64,000 bases of DNA from Marinospirillum minutulum DSM 6287 (GCF_000422325.1 NZ_AULO01000012.1:107149-171148); one strand, 5' to 3'. Positions 53,587 to 63,702 are shown, counted from the first letter of the stretch. A program made the numbers and translations. Notes: generated by a model not told the origin, from the sequence alone.

Positions 53587-56037
53587 ATGTCTGCTCATTT
53601 TTCAGTAGCTAAGATGGATGTTTGTCATGTGGCCGATCAGGCGCAGCGGTTACGTGCCAGTGATGCGGAATTTGCTGCTTGGGCAGCAGGTTTGGGGGTG
53701 ATAGTTCACCAAGATTTAACGCAGGTTCGTATCGCTCAGTTGCTAGATAAGCTAGTGGCTGAAGGCCAAGATCGTTCAGTTTTACTCGAAAGATTAAAAG
53801 CAGCGGACCAGCTAGCCAATGCAGCCATGTGGCTGGTGGTGCATTCTACCTATGCTAAGCGGGTTGATATTCACGGCAACCCTTTAAGTGCTGCTGACTT
53901 TAAAGCTGACCCGCAAGGTCATACCGGTGGGTCTTTAAATATGGTGCCTGCCTATGTGGGTTATATGTTGGCTAACCTGTTTAGTGGCGATACACGCAGT
54001 TGGTTAATGGAACAAGGCCACTGTGTTTCTGCTATCGACAGTGTGAATCTTCTGCTGGGTAATCAAAAGTCACGCCATGCAGCGGCTTACCCTGATTGGT
54101 CTGAAGAAACATTAAACCGTTTTGTTCAAGATTTTTATTCCTATGAATTAACCAAGGATGGCAAACCTGCTTCGCCTTTAGGTAGTCACTTAAATGTGAA
54201 TACCGCTGGTGCAGTGAGTGAAGGCGGCTATTTAGGTTTTACTGCTTTGCAGTATGTACATGCCAGTGAAAAGAATGAGCGTCTTGTGGCATTTTTATCC
54301 GACGGTGCTTTTGAAGAACAGCGAGGCAGTGATTGGGCGCCTTTATGGTGGCGTGCTGAAGATACTGGCTGGGTAGTGCCCATTATGATTGCCAATGGTC
54401 GTCGTATTGATCAGCGTACAACCATGATGTTGCAAGGGGGTGTGGATTGGTTTGCTGAACATTTGGAACACCAAGGTTTTGAACCCAGTGTTATTGATGG
54501 TCAGGACCCAGCCGCTTTTGCTTGGGGTATTTTGGTGGGTGAGCAATGGCTAGAAGATGAAGCCGCTGCCATTAAGCGAGGCGACCGTTCTTACCCAGCA
54601 CGCCTGCCTTATTTGGTTGCCGAATCGTCTAAGGGTTATGGTTTTCCAGGTGCTGGTACTAACCGAGCACATGGTACGCCCTTGCCTGCTAACCCAGCTA
54701 AAGATGCAGAATCTTTACGTTTATTTAATGAAGGTGCAGCGCGTTTATGGCAGTCACCTGAAAGCTTGCAGAAGGCAGTGGCTAGTTTTTCTCAGCATCA
54801 AGCACAAAACCGACCGCAAGAAAAAGACCACCCCTTAGCTGTAAGAAAAGTAGCTGACCCTGTAATGCCCGAAGCGCCTTGGATTCCTGCCGATCTACGC
54901 TTGCATTCGCCTATGGCATCGGTAGATGTGGCTTTTTGTGGGTTAATTAAAAAAAATCCCAAGTTAAGGGCTAGGGTAGGAAACCCAGATGAGATGTCGA
55001 GCAATAATATGAGCTTGGCGCTTTCTAAGTTAAAGCATCGGGTAACCTCCCCTGAGTTTTCGCAAGATGAAGCTTTAGATGGCGGGGTTATTACGGCTTT
55101 AAATGAAGAGGCTGTGGTCAGTGCCGTTTTAGCCAATAAGGGTGGCTTAAACTTGGCAGTATCTTACGAAGCTTTTTCAGTAAAAATGCTGGGGGCTTTG
55201 CGCCAAGAAATTATTTTTTCTAGGCATCAAATAGAAGCGGGTGAGCAACCTGGCTGGCGTTCCGTGGCAATTATTTCTAGTTCACACCTATGGGAAAATG
55301 GTAAAAATGAGCAGTCACACCAAGATTCTACTCTAGCGGAAGCTTTGCTAGGTGAGATGAGCGACGTGGCTAGGGTCATTTTTCCTGCTGATTCTAATTC
55401 GGCTGGTGCGGCTTTATTAGAGGTTTATCAGCACACAGGGCAAATTGCTAACTTGGTTGTACCTAAGCGTGGCTTGCCCTCTTATTTAACACCTGAACAA
55501 GCAACCCAATTAAGTAAAGAGGGTGCGCTTTGTGTTGAAGGCAATCCTGAAGCCGCTTTGCAGTTAGTGGCAGTGGGGGCTTACCAGCTTCAGCAGGGTT
55601 TAAAAGCTTGGCAGCGTTTACAAGAAAAAGGTGTTGCGGCCTCTTTGGTTTATTTGCAAGAGCCGGGGCGTTTTCGTGTAGCGCGTGATACTTATGAAGC
55701 AGCTTGGCAAGCCAGTGATGAATTGCGTAACAGCCTTTTCCCCAGCAGTGTAGAGGCTAGAGTATTTTTAACCCATACCCGCCCTGAAGTTTTATTAGGG
55801 CATTTGCGCGGCTTAGATTTGGGTGTGGGTAAAACAGCAGCGCTTGGCTATATCAACCGTGGTGGAACCTTAGATGTGCATGATTTGTTATTGGCTAATG
55901 GCTGTAGCTGGGCGCACCTATTAGCCAAGCTTGCTGAGCTAGCTAAACAAGATTTAAACCAGTGGCTAACAAAAGATGAAGTAGCTGCTTTACAAGGGGA
56001 GCGCCCCTTAACTGACTTACTACCCATAGGACGCTGA
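53587..56037 (+). CDS. Phosphoketolase-family thiamine-diphosphate enzyme
   Basis: An 816-residue protein with the layout of xylulose-5-phosphate/fructose-6-phosphate phosphoketolases. The N-terminal domain has PQGHTGGSLNMVPAYVGY. The cofactor region is LSDGAFEEQRGSDWAPLWW followed by ANGRRIDQRTTM, where classical phosphoketolases have GDGEAETGP and NGYKI. A central transketolase-like domain and a C-terminal domain follow. The divergence means the exact reaction is uncertain. Similar proteins are sometimes labelled a xylulose-phosphate epimerase. It precedes sbcB by 3 bp, so the two share an mRNA. Confidence 0.75.
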   Translation: MSAHFSVAKMDVCHVADQAQRLRASDAEFAAWAAGLGVIVHQDLTQVRIAQLLDKLVAEGQDRSVLLERLKAADQLANAAMWLVVHSTYAKRVDIHGNPLSAADFKADPQGHTGGSLNMVPAYVGYMLANLFSGDTRSWLMEQGHCVSAIDSVNLLLGNQKSRHAAAYPDWSEETLNRFVQDFYSYELTKDGKPASPLGSHLNVNTAGAVSEGGYLGFTALQYVHASEKNERLVAFLSDGAFEEQRGSDWAPLWWRAEDTGWVVPIMIANGRRIDQRTTMMLQGGVDWFAEHLEHQGFEPSVIDGQDPAAFAWGILVGEQWLEDEAAAIKRGDRSYPARLPYLVAESSKGYGFPGAGTNRAHGTPLPANPAKDAESLRLFNEGAARLWQSPESLQKAVASFSQHQAQNRPQEKDHPLAVRKVADPVMPEAPWIPADLRLHSPMASVDVAFCGLIKKNPKLRARVGNPDEMSSNNMSLALSKLKHRVTSPEFSQDEALDGGVITALNEEAVVSAVLANKGGLNLAVSYEAFSVKMLGALRQEIIFSRHQIEAGEQPGWRSVAIISSSHLWENGKNEQSHQDSTLAEALLGEMSDVARVIFPADSNSAGAALLEVYQHTGQIANLVVPKRGLPSYLTPEQATQLSKEGALCVEGNPEAALQLVAVGAYQLQQGLKAWQRLQEKGVAASLVYLQEPGRFRVARDTYEAAWQASDELRNSLFPSSVEARVFLTHTRPEVLLGHLRGLDLGVGKTAALGYINRGGTLDVHDLLLANGCSWAHLLAKLAELAKQDLNQWLTKDEVAALQGERPLTDLLPIGR

Positions 56038-56040
56038 GTT

Positions 56041-57504
56041 ATGCAGCAACCCATTACTTTTCTTTGGCATGATTATGAAACCTTTGGTGCTAATCCACGT
56101 TTAGATCGCCCCAGCCAGTTTGGGGCAATACGTACCGATGAAAATTTCAACCAAATTGGTGAGGCAGAAATGTTTTACTGCAGCCCTGCCGATGACTTTC
56201 TGCCTCATCCTATGGCGGTGTTAATTACTGGTATTACACCCCAAGAAGCTAGAACCAATGGCTTAGCAGAAACTGATTTTGCTGGCGCTATTAATGATTT
56301 AATGAGTCGGCCTAATACCTGTGTCGTGGGTTATAACTCTTTACGTTTTGATGATGAAGTCACACGGCACATGTTTTACCGTAATTTTATTGACCCCTAT
56401 GCAAGGGAATGGCAAAACGGTAATTCACGCTGGGATTTAATCGACGTAGTTAGGGCAATTTATGCGCTACGCCCAGAAGGAATTAATTGGCCAAGTAAAG
56501 AAGATGGCACGCCTAGTTTTAAGCTGGAAGATTTAACGGCAGCTAATGGTATAGCGCATGGTGAGGCTGCACACGATGCTTTGGCCGATGTGCGAGCTAC
56601 TCTTGAGTTAGCTAAGTTGTTAAAAAAAGCCCAGCCACGTTTGTTTGATCACCTATTTAATATGCGGGGTAAGCAGCAGGTTGCTAAAGCAATTAACCTA
56701 GATGACCCCAAGCCTTTTTTGCATATCTCTAGCCGCTTTCCAGCGAATAGAGGTTGTGCGGGTTTAGTTCTGCCTTTGGCGCGTCACCCTAGTAACCCTA
56801 ATGGGGTGATTGTTTATGATCTTTCTGAAGATCCTCAAGCTTTACTTACTTTAACTGCACAAGAAATTATGCAGCGGGTATTTGTGAGTAGTGCCGATTT
56901 AGAAGCGCAGGGTTTAAGCCGTATTCCTTTAAAACTCATTCATTTAAACCGTTGTCCGGTGGTTCTGCCTGTTAAAGCTATGGAGCCAGCCATTGCTGAG
57001 CGGCATGGTATAAATTTGGCGTTAAATGAAAGTCACTGGCAGCAGTTGCGTGGTTTGGATGCGGCTTTTATCAGTAAAATTCAGCAGGTTTTTGCTGATG
57101 GGCAGGGTAACTTTAAAGACGAAGGCGACCCTGACTTAATGCTTTATTCAGGGGCTTTCTTTTCTGCTGATGATAGGCAGCGTTTTCAGCAGGTGCGTGC
57201 TACCCCTGCAGAAGAATTAAACGAGTTAGAATTAAGCTTTGATGACCCTCGCTGTGAAGAAATGCTGTTTCGTTTTCGTGCACGTAACTGGCCAGAATAC
57301 TTAACCTCTACCGAAAGAGAGCAGTGGGATGAATTTCGTTGGCAGCGCTTTCATTCATCTGTTACTTCAAGCTTAACTTTGAAGGCGTTAGAAGCGGAGC
57401 TAATTCGTTTAAGCCAGCAAGCTTTAGACGACCAGCAAATCTTTTTATTACAAGAGGTGCAGCTTTGGGTTGAGTCGATGTTGCCTTTACAGTTTATGGA
57501 ATAG
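56041..57504 (+). CDS. sbcB: Exodeoxyribonuclease I
   Basis: A 3'-5' single-strand DNA exonuclease of the DnaQ fold, 487 residues, normal for SbcB. The exonuclease motifs are WHDYETFGANP near residue 10, VVGYNSLRFDDEV, and the late HDALADVRAT. The SH3-like and C-terminal domains characteristic of ExoI follow. It acts in recombination and mismatch repair. It begins 3 bp after the phosphoketolase-like gene and is followed by two hairpins. Confidence 0.97.
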   Translation: MQQPITFLWHDYETFGANPRLDRPSQFGAIRTDENFNQIGEAEMFYCSPADDFLPHPMAVLITGITPQEARTNGLAETDFAGAINDLMSRPNTCVVGYNSLRFDDEVTRHMFYRNFIDPYAREWQNGNSRWDLIDVVRAIYALRPEGINWPSKEDGTPSFKLEDLTAANGIAHGEAAHDALADVRATLELAKLLKKAQPRLFDHLFNMRGKQQVAKAINLDDPKPFLHISSRFPANRGCAGLVLPLARHPSNPNGVIVYDLSEDPQALLTLTAQEIMQRVFVSSADLEAQGLSRIPLKLIHLNRCPVVLPVKAMEPAIAERHGINLALNESHWQQLRGLDAAFISKIQQVFADGQGNFKDEGDPDLMLYSGAFFSADDRQRFQQVRATPAEELNELELSFDDPRCEEMLFRFRARNWPEYLTSTEREQWDEFRWQRFHSSVTSSLTLKALEAELIRLSQQALDDQQIFLLQEVQLWVESMLPLQFME

Positions 57505-57507
57505 TGC

Positions 57508-57557
57508 ACACTTCTAGCCTTAGAAGTGTAGACTAGACTCTTTAGTCTAGGTTTTTT
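57508..57557 (+). terminator. Double hairpin terminator after sbcB
   Basis: A 9-bp stem (57508-57516 with 57521-57529) is followed by a 7-bp stem (57533-57539 with 57544-57550) and a run of six T. Confidence 0.85.
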
Positions 57558-57597
57558 GCTTAACTTTATGTAAACCTAGTTAGCTTAAGAGTGCTTT

Positions 57598-58782
57598 ATG
57601 AATACAAAACAAACGTCTAATCGTGGTTTTATTTGGATGCTGGCAGGGCTGATTTCAGTCGGCCCTTTAGCAGTTGATGCCTACCTTCCTGCAATGCCTG
57701 TAATTGCTTCTAGCTTAGGCGTTTCCATTCATCAAATTGAATTAACGCTCAGTGTCTTTTTGGTGGGCTTTGCACTGGGTCAGCTCATTGGTGGGCCTTT
57801 ATCTGACCGCTATGGTCGTCGAGCAACCATTATTAGTGGTTTAACACTTTATGTGGCGGGTGGCTTGGTGGCAGCTTTTAGTACGTCTATTGAGTTGCTT
57901 TGGGTTGCAAGGTTATTTCAGGCTTTGGGTGGCGGCTTGGGTGTGGTTAATACCATGGCAGTTATTCGAGACTTATATAGCGGACGCGAAGCTGCTAAAG
58001 CACTATCACGCGTTGTAGCCATTATGATGGCAGCTCCCTTATTTGCCCCTTTTTTAGGTAGTGGTTTGTTGTTAGCTAGTGGCTGGCGCAGTATTTTTAT
58101 TGGGCTAGCTGTTTATGGTGCTTTACTTTTGGCTGTATTGGCCTGGAAGTTACCTGAAACTAGGCGTGTTTCTTCTGGCCCAAGTCAAAGTGCTTTGCGT
58201 CGCTATTTAGAGGTTTTAAAGCATCGCCCTGTATTAGGCTTTTTGGTTGCCACGGCATTTAGCCAAGCGAGTATGTTTGCTTTTATTACTGGTTCTTCTT
58301 TGTTGTATATGGAGTATTACGGCGTTAGTGCTCAGTTGTTCCCTGTTGTTTTTGGCTTGAATATTCTTGCCTTGATTGCATGCAATCGCTTGAATGTGCG
58401 CCTATTGGGGAGGGCAAGTCCTTTACGGATTTTAAGTATTGGACAGGCAATGCAGTTGGTTACTGCCAGCCTGCTGCTATTGGTTTTTCTTCTAGTGTCA
58501 CCGCCCTTATGGCTAACAGTGGCTTTAATTATGCTTTTTATTGGTATGCAGGGTTTAATTATTGCCAATGGCATGGCCAGTGCTGCTGAGTATTTTCCAC
58601 ATAGTGCAGCAACAACTAGTGCAGTAATGAATGCCAGCGGGTTTATGATGGGTGCTTTAGCTGGTGGTGCAGTGGGAGTATTGGGTGATGGTTCGCCACT
58701 ACCCTTATTAGGAGTAATGGCGGCCAGTCCACTATTAGGAATTACGTTAAGACGCTTACTTCACCGAGGTTTAACCCTTTAA
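57598..58782 (+). CDS. Bcr/CflA-type multidrug efflux MFS transporter
   Basis: A major-facilitator drug:proton antiporter with 12 membrane segments, 394 residues. The start region VGPLAVDAYLPAMPVIASSLG and the MFS motif GGPLSDRYGRRAT after TM2 are typical of Bcr/CflA. The motif-C-like segment is in MAAPLFAPFLGSGLL. The substrate is not determinable. It ends 8 bp before the convergent M16 gene. Confidence 0.92.
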   Translation: MNTKQTSNRGFIWMLAGLISVGPLAVDAYLPAMPVIASSLGVSIHQIELTLSVFLVGFALGQLIGGPLSDRYGRRATIISGLTLYVAGGLVAAFSTSIELLWVARLFQALGGGLGVVNTMAVIRDLYSGREAAKALSRVVAIMMAAPLFAPFLGSGLLLASGWRSIFIGLAVYGALLLAVLAWKLPETRRVSSGPSQSALRRYLEVLKHRPVLGFLVATAFSQASMFAFITGSSLLYMEYYGVSAQLFPVVFGLNILALIACNRLNVRLLGRASPLRILSIGQAMQLVTASLLLLVFLLVSPPLWLTVALIMLFIGMQGLIIANGMASAAEYFPHSAATTSAVMNASGFMMGALAGGAVGVLGDGSPLPLLGVMAASPLLGITLRRLLHRGLTL

Positions 58783-58789
58783 CTTTAAA

Positions 58790-61612
58790 CTAGTTAGCCG
58801 TCCAACTTTCTGTTGCTGCTGGCATGCTAGGTAAGGGATTACCTCTGGCTTCTGGTGTAGTACCAAGTAGGTAAGCACCTCGGTAGCGATTGATTAGTTC
58901 ATCATAAAAATCTAATAGGCTTTGCTTGGTTAGCTGTTCAACACTTACGGCTAAAGCTTCTTGGCGACCAAACTCTTGGCGCTGATTACCTACTTCTCTC
59001 CATAGGCGTTGTGCTCTTTCACCTAGGCGTTGATCTGCCTGAAGTAAATTATTGATTAAGCTGCGTTGGTGTTGTTGGAAGTCTACAGAGCTAAGTTTTT
59101 CTAAGCGTTGCTTGTCTTCACGTAAAAAAACTTCGATAGCTTCTGCTAGGTAATCAGGCTCTTTGTTGGGTGATTGCACATAATAAAAAATTCCAGCTTG
59201 ATGCATTAGTGGCAGGTGATTACTAAAAACTGCATAACCTAGCTGTTGCTGGGTTCTTAAATCATGGAAAAAGGCAGCTGCTTGTAGCTGGTTCAGCAGG
59301 CGCAGTAGAGCTTCTTCTTGCAGGCTGGTGTCTTTAGCTTGAACATAAAAGAGGAGTGCGCGGTCGTTGTGGTCTAGTTTTAGTTTGTTGCTCCACTGAC
59401 CGTCTGGTATTTGTTTAACTTGAATAAGATCAACATCAGCAGCCATTAACTTGGGTTGTAATTGGTTTTTAACTTGATTGCCCAACGCTAGGGCTTCATC
59501 AGCAGTTAGGTTGCCCCAAGTCATCAGTTGAATATAGAGGTCTTGGGTAAAGCTAGTTAAAAAGCTGCTTAATTTTGTTGCATTAATTTTATCTAACGAA
59601 GCAAGCTGTTCTTCTAAACTCCAGCCACCAGGTTGTACTGTGTCGTCATAAAGCTGGCGAATCAGTTGCTGTACTAGGCGGTCTTTTTGTTGGTTGTGAA
59701 GGCTTTGTTTTAGCTGTTGTTTTAACCGGGCGAACTGTTGTTCTTTTACCTCGGCTGCTTGAAGCAGGTGTAGCATTTGCTTAACAAGTCTGGGTTGTTC
59801 TGAATTAAAACCACCTAGTGCTAGGGTTAGGCCTCGTGCATGGGGGTAAATGTCGTAATTCAAACCCGCTAAACGTGCTGGGTAGGCAGTGGCATTGAGT
59901 TGATCATTTAACCAACTGGCAGCTAAACGCGCTAATAGACGGTCTTCTAGGTTTTTGGCTACCTTGGGGTTTTGTAGGCTGATATAAACCTGTGCACGTG
60001 GCACTTCAAAACTGGTGTCTAGCCCATGCCAAATTTCTATTCCTTTTTCTTTTAATAGTACTTGGGGCTGCTTAACCCAAGTGCCTTCTTTTAACCCTAG
60101 GTTGGTAGGTAAGTAATCATTAGCTTGGGGAAGCTGAGTAGCTAGCTTGGGCTGAGTTTTGTTTGGCTCGAAAGATAGCTTATTAATACTAAATTTAGCA
60201 GGTAGCCATTTACCCGTTTGGTTGGGTTTAACTTCTGGGCTGGTGCGCACAAGGAGTAAGCGTTGAGGTGTTAGTTGATCTAGTAGGTTGTTTATTAGTA
60301 GTGGATCAAACTCATCGAATAGATAGTGGGCTCTAAGTACATCTTGAGCTGGGTAGCGTGCAAGGTTCATAGCTAGATGTGTCACTAGGCTGCTGGCTTT
60401 GCTGGGTTCAGAAAAACGAAAAGCGTTATTGGCTAGCTGAGCATCTTCTTGATAACGCCAGGCTGCTATACCTTGTTCTTTTATTAAAGCTAGGTGGTTG
60501 AAGACTAAAGTAAGAATTGCTTCCCTGTTTTTATCGCCTGCTGGCGTTAGTTCTATATTGATTGAGAATAAGGCTTCGCTGCCGGTATTCATTTGGGTAC
60601 CAGCAGATAAACTGGTTGCCCAGTTCTTTTCTTTTAACACGGCTAATAAACTACCTTCTCCTTCATGCCCTATTAAACCACCTAGGTAGCTGTCGGCATT
60701 TTTGCGGTAGTTGGTGGTTTGGTCATCAATAGGAAACAGAAGCTGTAGTTGCCGTTGCTGGCGCAGGGGTAGGTAGTCAACCTGTGCAGGTAGTTGATTG
60801 GCTGCAAAAAGGCTAGGCCATAGGGGTTCTTCTGCAGGCTGCCCCTGTTTTATGCTAGCAAAGTGGGTTTCAACCCAGGTGCGTAGTTGGCTAGTTGATT
60901 CTTTACCTAGCACTACTAGAGTCATGCGGTCAGTGGTGTAATAGGTTTGATAATAATCCAATAAAGCTTGGCGCATTGCCTCACTAGAAATATCTAAGGA
61001 TTCTTTATTGCCTGCACTAAAACGTGCGGCTGGGTGTTCAGGGTTGAATGCTTGGCGTAAGGCAGTTAAGCGCAAACGGGCATCGTTTTGCAATGTGCCA
61101 CTCCATTCGGAATGTACAGCCTTGACTTCACGCTCTAGGTATTCAGGACTAAAAAGGGGTGCGATAAAAAACTGGGCAAGCCTTTCTAAAGCTGGGTCTA
61201 AGTAGGCTGGCTGAATATCAAAAAAGTAGTTGGTGTCTCTGGCAGAAGTAAAAGCATTATGGCTGCCTCCATGCTGACTAATGAAATTTTGGTAGGCATC
61301 AGGTTCAGGGAAGCTTTCTGTGCCTAAAAAAAGCAGGTGTTCTAAAAAATGTGCTAGGCCTGGCCAAGCATCAGGTTCGTGGTAGCTGCCAGCAGCAATA
61401 TTCATTGAAGCAGCAGCTTTGTCGGCTGTTGGGTCGCTTATAACTAAAACCTTTAAGCCATTATTAAGCTCAAAGTTAAGGTATTCGTTTTTATCGTTGG
61501 GGCTGGCAATGGGTTGGTTGGTGTTAGTGGAAAACTTTGACATAAGCGAGGTGCAGGCACTCAAGGTAATTAACATTAGGGCGAGGCTAAAAACGTAAAC
61601 AAGTTTTTTCAT
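58790..61612 (-). CDS. M16-family zinc protease, pitrilysin-like lipoprotein
   Basis: A 940-residue protease of the insulinase/pitrilysin family. The N-terminus has a lipoprotein signal (MITLSAC with the lipid-accepting Cys at 20), so it is probably anchored to an envelope membrane. The inverted zinc motif HFLEH is at 88-92, and the distal Glu is in EREVKAVHSEW near 170. Four ~230-residue domains are present, only the first catalytic, as in Ptr. It is first transcribed after the SRAP gene, in the same direction with a 13-bp gap. Confidence 0.9.
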   Translation of the reverse strand: MKKLVYVFSLALMLITLSACTSLMSKFSTNTNQPIASPNDKNEYLNFELNNGLKVLVISDPTADKAAASMNIAAGSYHEPDAWPGLAHFLEHLLFLGTESFPEPDAYQNFISQHGGSHNAFTSARDTNYFFDIQPAYLDPALERLAQFFIAPLFSPEYLEREVKAVHSEWSGTLQNDARLRLTALRQAFNPEHPAARFSAGNKESLDISSEAMRQALLDYYQTYYTTDRMTLVVLGKESTSQLRTWVETHFASIKQGQPAEEPLWPSLFAANQLPAQVDYLPLRQQRQLQLLFPIDDQTTNYRKNADSYLGGLIGHEGEGSLLAVLKEKNWATSLSAGTQMNTGSEALFSINIELTPAGDKNREAILTLVFNHLALIKEQGIAAWRYQEDAQLANNAFRFSEPSKASSLVTHLAMNLARYPAQDVLRAHYLFDEFDPLLINNLLDQLTPQRLLLVRTSPEVKPNQTGKWLPAKFSINKLSFEPNKTQPKLATQLPQANDYLPTNLGLKEGTWVKQPQVLLKEKGIEIWHGLDTSFEVPRAQVYISLQNPKVAKNLEDRLLARLAASWLNDQLNATAYPARLAGLNYDIYPHARGLTLALGGFNSEQPRLVKQMLHLLQAAEVKEQQFARLKQQLKQSLHNQQKDRLVQQLIRQLYDDTVQPGGWSLEEQLASLDKINATKLSSFLTSFTQDLYIQLMTWGNLTADEALALGNQVKNQLQPKLMAADVDLIQVKQIPDGQWSNKLKLDHNDRALLFYVQAKDTSLQEEALLRLLNQLQAAAFFHDLRTQQQLGYAVFSNHLPLMHQAGIFYYVQSPNKEPDYLAEAIEVFLREDKQRLEKLSSVDFQQHQRSLINNLLQADQRLGERAQRLWREVGNQRQEFGRQEALAVSVEQLTKQSLLDFYDELINRYRGAYLLGTTPEARGNPLPSMPAATESWTAN

Positions 61613-61625
61613 TGTTTAGATCTAC

Positions 61626-62297
61626 TTATTTTCTAATTAAACGATCTGAAATGGGTGAAACGACTAGGTTGCTTTGGTTAGCTGGGTCATTTACTAGCTG
61701 GCTAACTGGATAAGCTTCTAGTTCGTCATCTTTTACTGCCAGTAGTTCCATTAGATTTTCTTCAGTAGTTTTAGGGTTTAGCCATTCAAGGGCTTGCGTA
61801 GCAGCTAGCTTTAAGGGAACTCTTTGGGCTAGTCTTGCCAGCCATGGGTCAGCTTCAACACTAATTAATCCAAAAGAATCGTAGGCTCGTCCGGGTGCAA
61901 CTGGGTAGCGTGTCCAGAGGCCTGCTAAAAAGAAGGGGCGGTTATGTGGGCGGCGAACTGCAAAAGGGTGCTTGCCACGGCTTAGAGCTACCCAAACGTA
62001 GTAGCCAGTTACTAAAATAAGACAACGCTGTTTCTTAAAGCTTTCTTGGTACATGGGGCTAGAAGTAAGCCTATCACTGCGAAGGATATAAGGCGCTTCA
62101 TCCAGCTGCTTCATCCAGCTAGGGGTGAAGCTCCAAAAAGCATCATCTTGCGCTATGTGTTTATCTTGCCAACGAAGAATAGATAGGGTGTTGGTCGGCA
62201 TAAAGTTAAAGCCAGTGCGAAGTTCGTTCATTTGCACTATCGGCTGACCTAACTCCTGTTCAGCATTGTAGGGGGTAACAATTAAGCGTCCACTCAT
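61626..62297 (-). CDS. SRAP-family (YedK/HMCES-like) protein lacking catalytic residues
   Basis: A 223-residue protein with the SRAP fold that in YedK/HMCES cross-links to abasic sites in single-stranded DNA. The essential Cys2 is replaced by Ser (MSGR instead of MCGR). The active-site Glu of GFYEW is Val (GYYVW, residues 98-102). The Asn of the NAR motif is absent (ILRSDRL), and the His of the HxRMP motif is missing (AQRVPLKL). The rest of the fold is intact. It should be unable to form the usual thiazolidine linkage. It lies 3 bp after the GGDEF gene and just before the M16 gene. Confidence 0.8.
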   Translation of the reverse strand: MSGRLIVTPYNAEQELGQPIVQMNELRTGFNFMPTNTLSILRWQDKHIAQDDAFWSFTPSWMKQLDEAPYILRSDRLTSSPMYQESFKKQRCLILVTGYYVWVALSRGKHPFAVRRPHNRPFFLAGLWTRYPVAPGRAYDSFGLISVEADPWLARLAQRVPLKLAATQALEWLNPKTTEENLMELLAVKDDELEAYPVSQLVNDPANQSNLVVSPISDRLIRK

Positions 62298-62300
62298 AGG

Positions 62301-63557
62301 TTATTTGTATACAGCCGTTTGGTTGCGGCCTGCTCCTTTAGCTTTATAAAGTGCTTCATCAGCTGCTTTAATAACATCTTCAGGTGTGGGAAGCTCCGCA
62401 CTTCGCTCTGCAACACCCATACTTATAGTGACAGAGACGCTATCAGATGATGAGTTCTTGCGTTTTGCCTTCGCTTTTTTATCTTTGTTAGGGCGCTGGG
62501 CTTCATCACGAATTTTGACTTGATAATTTTCTATGGCAATACGCAGCTTTTCTAAATAAGGTTTTGCTTGCTCTGCTGTTTTACCAGGAAAGACGAGGGT
62601 GAATTCTTCACCACCATAGCGATATGCTTTACCACCACCGCTCACTTTATTCAGTTGCGCAGCCACCATTTTAAGCACTTGATCACCAATATCATGGCCG
62701 TAGGTATCGTTGAATTTTTTGAAATGATCAACATCCGACATAGCAAGGCTGTAATTTCGTCCAAGGCGTTGTAGGCGTTCGTTAAGTGCGCGGCGACCAG
62801 GTAAGCCAGTTAAGTCATCACGAAAAGCCATTTGAAATGCTTCTTGTAAAACAGCAAGGCTAAGCATTAATAGTGTTGCCAGTGTAACTAGTGTTGGCGT
62901 CATGGGTTGAGAAAACCACTGCAGCATTAACATCATTGAAATAAAACCAATGAGCTGGGAGGCAAAATAAGGCTGCGGATTGCTTATTAATTGAATCAAT
63001 AAAATAAGCGCACACAATAAAAAAGTGAGCAGTGGGATTTGTGCTAAACCCAATATGGCTAGATGCCTAGTAGGAACATAAGTTGTTGATAACCACTCAC
63101 TCAGTTCAAGTGGAAAGCTTTGTGATACAGCAAAGAATATTAGACAAATAGACGAAAAAGCTAAAAAACGTAAAAGCAAATCTTGTAGTAGATGGAAGCG
63201 TTCTGACCAAATTGAGTTAACGGTGAACAAGATAGGTAATAGAAAGCTAATTAATAAATAAGAAAGCGGGGCATCTAGGTTAAAAGGAGCAGCAGCATTT
63301 TTTAGGCTAGGAAGCTGTACCTGGTGTTCAACTAGCCAATAGCTAAGAAGAACAAACAATAAAGCAAAGAGAATACGTGTTCTTGCATAGCTAATTGCTA
63401 ACAAGCCTCCCGTTAAAGCAAAGACCCAAACAAGTAATTCGCTGAAATTGTGTAAAGAGGTGGGCAAAAGCTCAAACACAATTAAAGCTAAGCAAGCAAT
63501 AGCCAACACTAGAGGTGCTAAAAAAAGTTGTAAGATGTAAGTTAAACGGTAATACAC
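62301..63557 (-). CDS. Membrane diguanylate cyclase
   Basis: A 418-residue protein with about eight hydrophobic segments in the first ~240 residues and a C-terminal GGDEF domain (DDLTGLPGRRALNERL, then the active-site variant GGEEF in RYGGEEFTLVF). It has an insertion of basic residues (DEAQRPNKDKKAKAKRK) between the later strands. It probably makes cyclic di-GMP. No sensory periplasmic domain is seen. It is the first gene of the minus-strand run GGDEF-SRAP-M16. Confidence 0.9.
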   Translation of the reverse strand: MYYRLTYILQLFLAPLVLAIACLALIVFELLPTSLHNFSELLVWVFALTGGLLAISYARTRILFALLFVLLSYWLVEHQVQLPSLKNAAAPFNLDAPLSYLLISFLLPILFTVNSIWSERFHLLQDLLLRFLAFSSICLIFFAVSQSFPLELSEWLSTTYVPTRHLAILGLAQIPLLTFLLCALILLIQLISNPQPYFASQLIGFISMMLMLQWFSQPMTPTLVTLATLLMLSLAVLQEAFQMAFRDDLTGLPGRRALNERLQRLGRNYSLAMSDVDHFKKFNDTYGHDIGDQVLKMVAAQLNKVSGGGKAYRYGGEEFTLVFPGKTAEQAKPYLEKLRIAIENYQVKIRDEAQRPNKDKKAKAKRKNSSSDSVSVTISMGVAERSAELPTPEDVIKAADEALYKAKGAGRNQTAVYK

Positions 63558-63674
63558 AGGAAATCCTTGTTGTCTGGTTGGGTAAAATTACCTAAAAATG
63601 ACGAGTCCACAGGCTTGCGAGTATAAAGGCTAAAGATGAAATGTGCAGCTGTGTAATATTTTTTCAAAAAGGGC

Positions 63675-63702
63675 TTGCGTTCTAAAAGTTAGTGCCTATA
63701 AT
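63675..63702 (+). promoter_or_regulatory. rRNA-type promoter P1
   Basis: TTGCGT (63675-63680) and consensus TATAAT (63697-63702) are separated by 16 bp and followed by a GC-rich discriminator (ACGCCTC), the form seen in growth-rate-regulated stable RNA promoters. Confidence 0.75.
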
